A DNA stretch of 64,000 nucleotides. It comes from CAVVGZ01 sp963747965 (lineage in GTDB: Bacteria > Chloroflexota > Anaerolineae > Anaerolineales > Anaerolineaceae). The DNA is taken from the NCBI GenBank assembly GCA_963747965.1, contig CAVVGZ010000008.1, positions 1-64,000 of the forward strand, read 5' to 3'. Shown here in pieces: positions 60,353-64,000 of this stretch. Every line of letters starts with the position of its first letter. Position 1 is the first letter of the stretch. Made by a program: the position numbers and the translations under genes. The notes under the pieces were generated by a model that was not told the DNA's origin, searched no databases, and saw only the letters and a program-made list of their open reading frames with translations.

Positions 60353-62248
60353 TTACACTGTTACTTTTTTCTCCTTTTGAGTGAGCAGCGACACAACAAC
60401 CAGGGTGATAAAACTTAATGGGATTGAGATGATACCCGGATTACTGAGGGGTACAGGTGCGTCCATAGGATTCAATCCATATAACGTATACAACTCTGGA
60501 GAAAACGCTATCAAAGTCAGAGAAGCCACGATGCCGACAAAAATTGAGGCAAAAATTCCCTGTGCAGTTGTTTTCTTCCAGAAAAGGAGCATGATAATGG
60601 AAGGCAGGTTAGCCGAAGCTGCCACGGCAAAGGCCAGACCAACCAGGAAAGAAACATTCATGCCTTTAAAGAGAATTCCCAGTAAGATCGCAATCCCGCC
60701 TATTGCAAATGCGGAAATTTTTCCAGCTTTTACTTTTTGGCGGTCATCCATCTTAATTTTTAAATAGCGGTCCATCAGGTCGTGTGCTACTGCCCCTGAA
60801 GCAGCCACAATTAATCCGCTGACTGTTCCCAAAACCGTGGCAAAGGCGATCGCGGATATGACCGCAAACAGCAGTTCGCCAAAGGAACGCGCCAGGAGTG
60901 GCGCGGCCATGTTGCTGTCTGCTGGATTGAGGACTGCATTGACCATGGCTCCAAGGCCCATGAAAAGTGTCAGGATATAGAAAAAACCTATTGCACCAAT
61001 TGCTACGATGGTGGATTTGCGCGCACTGGACGGACTGGGGACGGTGTAGTAGCGAATAAGAATATGTGGTAAAGAGGCTGTTCCCAGGAATAAAGCCAGC
61101 ATCAATGAAACGAAATCTAAACGTTCCAGAAAAGTGCCTTCCACCTTGAACTTCAGCCCGGGTCGCATAATCCTGTCGCCTGATACAATTTCAGGATAAT
61201 AGATGGTTACTTTTTCACTGTTTTCATCGGTGAATCCGGTGTTTTTAAAAGCCATGACAGATGTGTCCTTATCCGTCATCACGGATAAAAACTTAATAAA
61301 GGAAAGACTCCCGGTTATCACATTCTCTTCACCGCTTATTTTTTCCAGGTTCCCCACCTGTCGCAGTTGATTTGTATCAGATGCAGGGGCGCCATTAATC
61401 CATTTTCCATCTGCCTTGATTACTACAGATTGCGTCTCAATGAGTGTGATAGCCCCTGCATTTTCAGAGACTTTCCACCAGGATTCTATGCCATCTTGCT
61501 CAAGTTTGGCAAATTCCATTCCGCTGGAAGTTACCTGTTGTTCCACCACGTTCCAGCCCGGTTCAGATACTGCGATTTGTTCCCCGGTTTTAGTAGCTGG
61601 AAGCTGGGAATAAGTATAAAAAGGTACCTTACCGCCTTGATCTGGTTGTGTGGAGATACCGCGAATAAGCACTGCCACAACCAGAACAGTGGAAAATATA
61701 ATCAACAGGAACCCTTTCAGGAACTGTACATATGTGGTGGAAGCCATGCCCGCAGTAGCCACGATGGTAATGACTATTGCACCAACCATCACCACACCCC
61801 AGGCGTAAGGAATGCCCAGCAATGGTTCTACTAAAACCCCTGCCCCTACCATTTGCGGGATGAGATAACATATGGAGATGACCAAAGTGCTTACGGCTGC
61901 AGCCAGCTTGATCCCGCGCGAGTTATAATTCGCATCCACAGCATCCGTGAAGGTGTATTTTCCCAGCCGCTTCAATGGTTCAGCCACCACAAACAACGCC
62001 ACTACCCAACCAGCCAGATAGCCGATTGAATAAAGGAAACCATCATAGCCGACCGTGGCAATTAATCCACAAATTCCCAAAAAGGAGGCTGCTGATAAAT
62101 AGTCCCCGGCAAAGGCAATCCCATTCACTCCCCAGTGAATTTTCCCCCCGGCCGCATAATAACCACTGGATGTTTTAGCCCTGTTGCCTAAATACAAGGA
62201 AAGTCCAATCACCAAAACCACAAAAAAGATAAAAACGAAGATGGCCAT
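60353..62248 (-). CDS. Sodium/solute symporter, VC_2705/ActP-like subfamily
   Basis: A 631-residue SSS-family carrier: GYYAAGGKIHWGVNGIAFAG, DYLSAASFLGICGLIATVGY, and the later helices with FLGTASLPHILIRYYTVPSP and SARKSTIVAIG, typical of acetate-permease-like members. A long soluble insertion of roughly 170 residues (~205-375, between PDQGGKVPF and FVSLMLALFLG) matches the enlarged loop of the VC_2705 subfamily. It follows the DUF485 gene by 3 bp and is followed by the PHP-Cache-CBS-nucleotidyltransferase gene, forming a tight operon. The substrate is probably a short carboxylate. Confidence 0.85.
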   Translation of the reverse strand: MAIFVFIFFVVLVIGLSLYLGNRAKTSSGYYAAGGKIHWGVNGIAFAGDYLSAASFLGICGLIATVGYDGFLYSIGYLAGWVVALFVVAEPLKRLGKYTFTDAVDANYNSRGIKLAAAVSTLVISICYLIPQMVGAGVLVEPLLGIPYAWGVVMVGAIVITIVATAGMASTTYVQFLKGFLLIIFSTVLVVAVLIRGISTQPDQGGKVPFYTYSQLPATKTGEQIAVSEPGWNVVEQQVTSSGMEFAKLEQDGIESWWKVSENAGAITLIETQSVVIKADGKWINGAPASDTNQLRQVGNLEKISGEENVITGSLSFIKFLSVMTDKDTSVMAFKNTGFTDENSEKVTIYYPEIVSGDRIMRPGLKFKVEGTFLERLDFVSLMLALFLGTASLPHILIRYYTVPSPSSARKSTIVAIGAIGFFYILTLFMGLGAMVNAVLNPADSNMAAPLLARSFGELLFAVISAIAFATVLGTVSGLIVAASGAVAHDLMDRYLKIKMDDRQKVKAGKISAFAIGGIAILLGILFKGMNVSFLVGLAFAVAASANLPSIIMLLFWKKTTAQGIFASIFVGIVASLTLIAFSPELYTLYGLNPMDAPVPLSNPGIISIPLSFITLVVVSLLTQKEKKVTV

Positions 62249-62251
62249 GGA

Positions 62252-62578
62252 TTAGCCCTTTCCTGTATTTATTGGCTCGTTTTGCTTATCTTTGGTTTCC
62301 GCTTGCCCGGCATTTTTATAGGACGCTTCTTTCTTTCGACAAAGCCAGTCATAAGCCAGTGCCTCGATCAGCGCAACAATGATCAATGCGAAACCGTAAA
62401 CCGTCGCCAGATTCAGACCTGCAAAAACAATTTCCCCCATCCCAGCAGGATTAATCAGATTGATTGCCACGAAACTGGCATAAAAACTGGCATAAAAGGC
62501 AAACATCCATATGCCTAAACGCATTTTGTAGGGTCCTGCAGGGTCTTTATCCTTTGGTGTTGCAGGTTCATGTAGCAT
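62252..62578 (-). CDS. DUF485-like small membrane partner of the symporter
   Basis: About 108 residues with two hydrophobic helices (GIWMFAFYASFYASFVAINL; VYGFALIIVALIEALAYDWL) and charged ends, as in DUF485/DUF4212 partners encoded beside acetate-type SSS carriers. I start at ATG 62578 (MLHEPATPKDKDPAGPYK) because AAAGGAG lies 9 bp upstream; an in-frame ATG at 62599 is possible. It is the first gene of the three-gene operon. Confidence 0.8.
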   Translation of the reverse strand: MLHEPATPKDKDPAGPYKMRLGIWMFAFYASFYASFVAINLINPAGMGEIVFAGLNLATVYGFALIIVALIEALAYDWLCRKKEASYKNAGQAETKDKQNEPINTGKG

Positions 62579-63015
62579 GGCTATTTTCTCCTTTATCATG
62601 GTAGGGATTATTTGGTAATTATATATGACTCATCCTCAATTAATGGTTTTCTTGGATCGAATTGGTCCAGAAATATCAGGATTAAACTGAATTCAGCAGT
62701 AATTGATATGCCGTAGATATTTTTGTCCTCAATCCTTTCCATTATTTATCATCAACCCTATTCCTCGCTGGACATGTCAGCAATATTTTATTAGTCGTAA
62801 ATCAACCTTTGATAATACAAATTTAACCTGGCTGTAGCGGCAGCCTATAATTGTGAAATTAGCCTGCTTTCTAATATTGACCGGCAGGCAGATGATTACA
62901 AACCGGTCATCCGCATCTGGCAGTACCATGGATGGTTGGCCAGGATGAAGATACTTCCTGGTATTATCCCGGAATCTTATCTTTTTACAAACCTTGGTTT
63001 ATTCGAAAAAGAATT
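62579..63015. other. Intergenic region upstream of the symporter operon
   Basis: About 440 bp, AT-rich; it should hold the operon promoter. No clear hexamers, operator or gene recognised. Confidence 0.4.
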
Positions 63016-63567
63016 TTAGAAAACGAACGGGATGAACATCCTGGTGCGGCGCATATAGTCCCTATACGCCTCGCCAAAGAATTGCAGGCATTCATTTTCA
63101 TCAGCCCTTGCCGTGGCAACCAGGAGTATCGTTGATGCCAATGCCAGAAGTCCTCCCGGGAGAGATGGCTCTTTAAAGAAAATTCCCCAAGTCAGCAGCA
63201 GGAGTGAACTGTACAGCGGGTGGCGGATGTAGTGATAAATGCCAGTTGTCACCAGGCTGGTCGTCCTTTCGAAAGCCAGCAGTTCAGGCTGTCCATTCCT
63301 TCGCGAATTCGGTCTCCCATTGGAAATCAGTGTTCGCACCCCAAAGAACAATGGAATCAGGCTTGCAAAGAGGAAAAACCAGGAAACCAGCTGGTTCCAG
63401 GAAGCCGGCTTTTGGAACCACACCCCAGCATTGAGCATAAACAATGCCAGGATGCACTCCCAGGCAAAGAATCGATAAAAACCATGGGAGCCTGGTACAC
63501 GCAGCGAGGCACGTGAGATGGAGATAAGCCCAACGGAGAATATCAAGAAAGCAGCCAATTCATGCAA
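63016..63567 (-). CDS. ICMT-like isoprenylcysteine methyltransferase-family protein
   Basis: A 183-residue membrane protein with four to five helices and the family signature LVTTGIYHYIRHPLYSSLLL, then ADENECLQFFGEAYRDYMRR and TRMFIPFVF. The second family member in the window (first at 39547-40308) is only distantly similar. Start is TTG 63567 with GGGAGAG upstream. The substrate is unknown. Confidence 0.8.
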   Translation of the reverse strand: MHELAAFLIFSVGLISISRASLRVPGSHGFYRFFAWECILALFMLNAGVWFQKPASWNQLVSWFFLFASLIPLFFGVRTLISNGRPNSRRNGQPELLAFERTTSLVTTGIYHYIRHPLYSSLLLLTWGIFFKEPSLPGGLLALASTILLVATARADENECLQFFGEAYRDYMRRTRMFIPFVF

Positions 63568-63695
63568 AGGAACTCTCCCTTCTTGTTAGGCCATCCACCT
63601 GGAACCCCTTAAGTCAATTTTGTTGCCCAAGGTGGATAATCAATTAATATTCTACCCAATCCGTAAAATACTGGAATTTAATTGTGTTTGGTTTC

Positions 63696-64000
63696 TTATC
63701 CGCTCGCCTGTCGGGAAGAATGCCCGGTCTGCCGTGCCAGGATTAAAATGTGTTCCTCCGGAAACCGGAAACCTGGTGTCTCAATATCCACCAGGCGGCT
63801 CCATTTTTCTTCATTCATGGTCATTGTATTCAAGGCGTATATTTCCAAACCATCAGAGGCCAACTCTGTCCGGAATTCTTCCTCCGTAAAAAACTGGTAG
63901 CTTTGTAACCTTTCCGTTTCCCAGAGCTGCTTCCCGAGAAATATGGTCTTGGTAATGTATCGGGTGAAATCACGGCGCGACAGCTCTATTGTCAGTGGCC
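63696..64000 (-). CDS. C-terminal part of a probable SAM-dependent methyltransferase (runs off window)
   Basis: An open minus-strand frame from the right edge to TAA at 63696-63698 gives LTIELSRRDFTRYITKTIFL, LQSYQFFTEEEFRTELASDG, and LVDIETPGFRFPEEHILILA. This pattern (FFTEEEF..L, then HILILAR at the very end) resembles the tail of class I methyltransferases. The start and SAM-binding motifs lie outside the window, so the assignment is tentative. Confidence 0.5.
   Translation of the reverse strand, partial: PLTIELSRRDFTRYITKTIFLGKQLWETERLQSYQFFTEEEFRTELASDGLEIYALNTMTMNEEKWSRLVDIETPGFRFPEEHILILARQTGHSSRQASG

Noticed and set aside
1..64000. tRNA, rRNA, CRISPR and phage genes
   Set aside because: None was recognised on reading either strand, though without a structure search a tRNA could have been missed.

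Overview
The window looks like a contig from a Chloroflexota bacterium, probably Anaerolineae-like. This is an inference from gene content: giant SdrD-B/DUF11 surface proteins, a USP-fused glucosyl-3-phosphoglycerate synthase beside a GH13_18 phosphorylase, and F420/FMN split-barrel proteins. No rRNA or tRNA gene was seen to confirm it. Many genes are interrupted by single-base indels. After a one-base correction the family homology usually runs straight through, often at a short homopolymer, so most breaks look like sequencing or assembly errors rather than decay. They cluster in 1-6.7 kb and 13.5-18.9 kb; long stretches elsewhere are clean.

Layout. 1-10.2 kb (minus): one giant secreted or surface protein running off the left edge, with an N-terminal hydrophobic segment, DUF11 domains, ten SdrD-B-like domains, two DNRLRE domains and at least six nearly identical 330-bp C-terminal repeats. 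10.6-13.3 kb: a DUF6930/ST7-like protein and a split-barrel flavoprotein. 13.4-19.9 kb: an operon of an NMT1/TauA-type ABC importer and a free-standing adenylation-carrier-thioesterase enzyme, bracketed by two copies of a small DUF2892 membrane protein gene. 19.9-31.3 kb: mostly single small 'stress-type' families (DUF5655, YdeI, DUF1801, VOC, DUF4287, rubrerythrin, SRPBCC, RibD-like reductase, GNAT), an OFA-family MFS carrier and a WD40-like lipoprotein.

31.4-37.4 kb: a glucosylglycerate locus, with a GH13_18 phosphorylase divergent from an overlapping operon of two GT4 glycosyltransferases and a USP-USP-GpgS fusion. 37.5-51.7 kb: a truncated M29 aminopeptidase, DinB-like, ICMT-like and small membrane proteins, a hydrolase, a GH5-like lipoprotein with a discoidin domain, an ADP-ribosylglycohydrolase, an HTH_42 protein and an orphan DppB/DppC permease pair. 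51.9-55.2 kb: a self-contained sulfur-relay operon (ArsR, DsrE2, TusA, DsrM-like, HdrD/DsrK-like) with its own promoter, palindromic operator and terminator. 56.6-62.6 kb: a three-gene operon of a DUF485 protein, a VC_2705-type sodium/solute symporter and a 1240-residue PHP-Cache-PAS-PAS-CBS-CBS-nucleotidyltransferase fusion. 63.0-64.0 kb: a second ICMT-like methyltransferase and the tail of a probable SAM methyltransferase.

The strongest candidates for something new are the PHP-Cache-PAS-CBS-nucleotidyltransferase sensor coupled to the symporter, the ABC importer coupled to the A-T-TE enzyme, the USP-GpgS fusion locus, and the ArsR-controlled TusA/DsrE2/Hdr operon.
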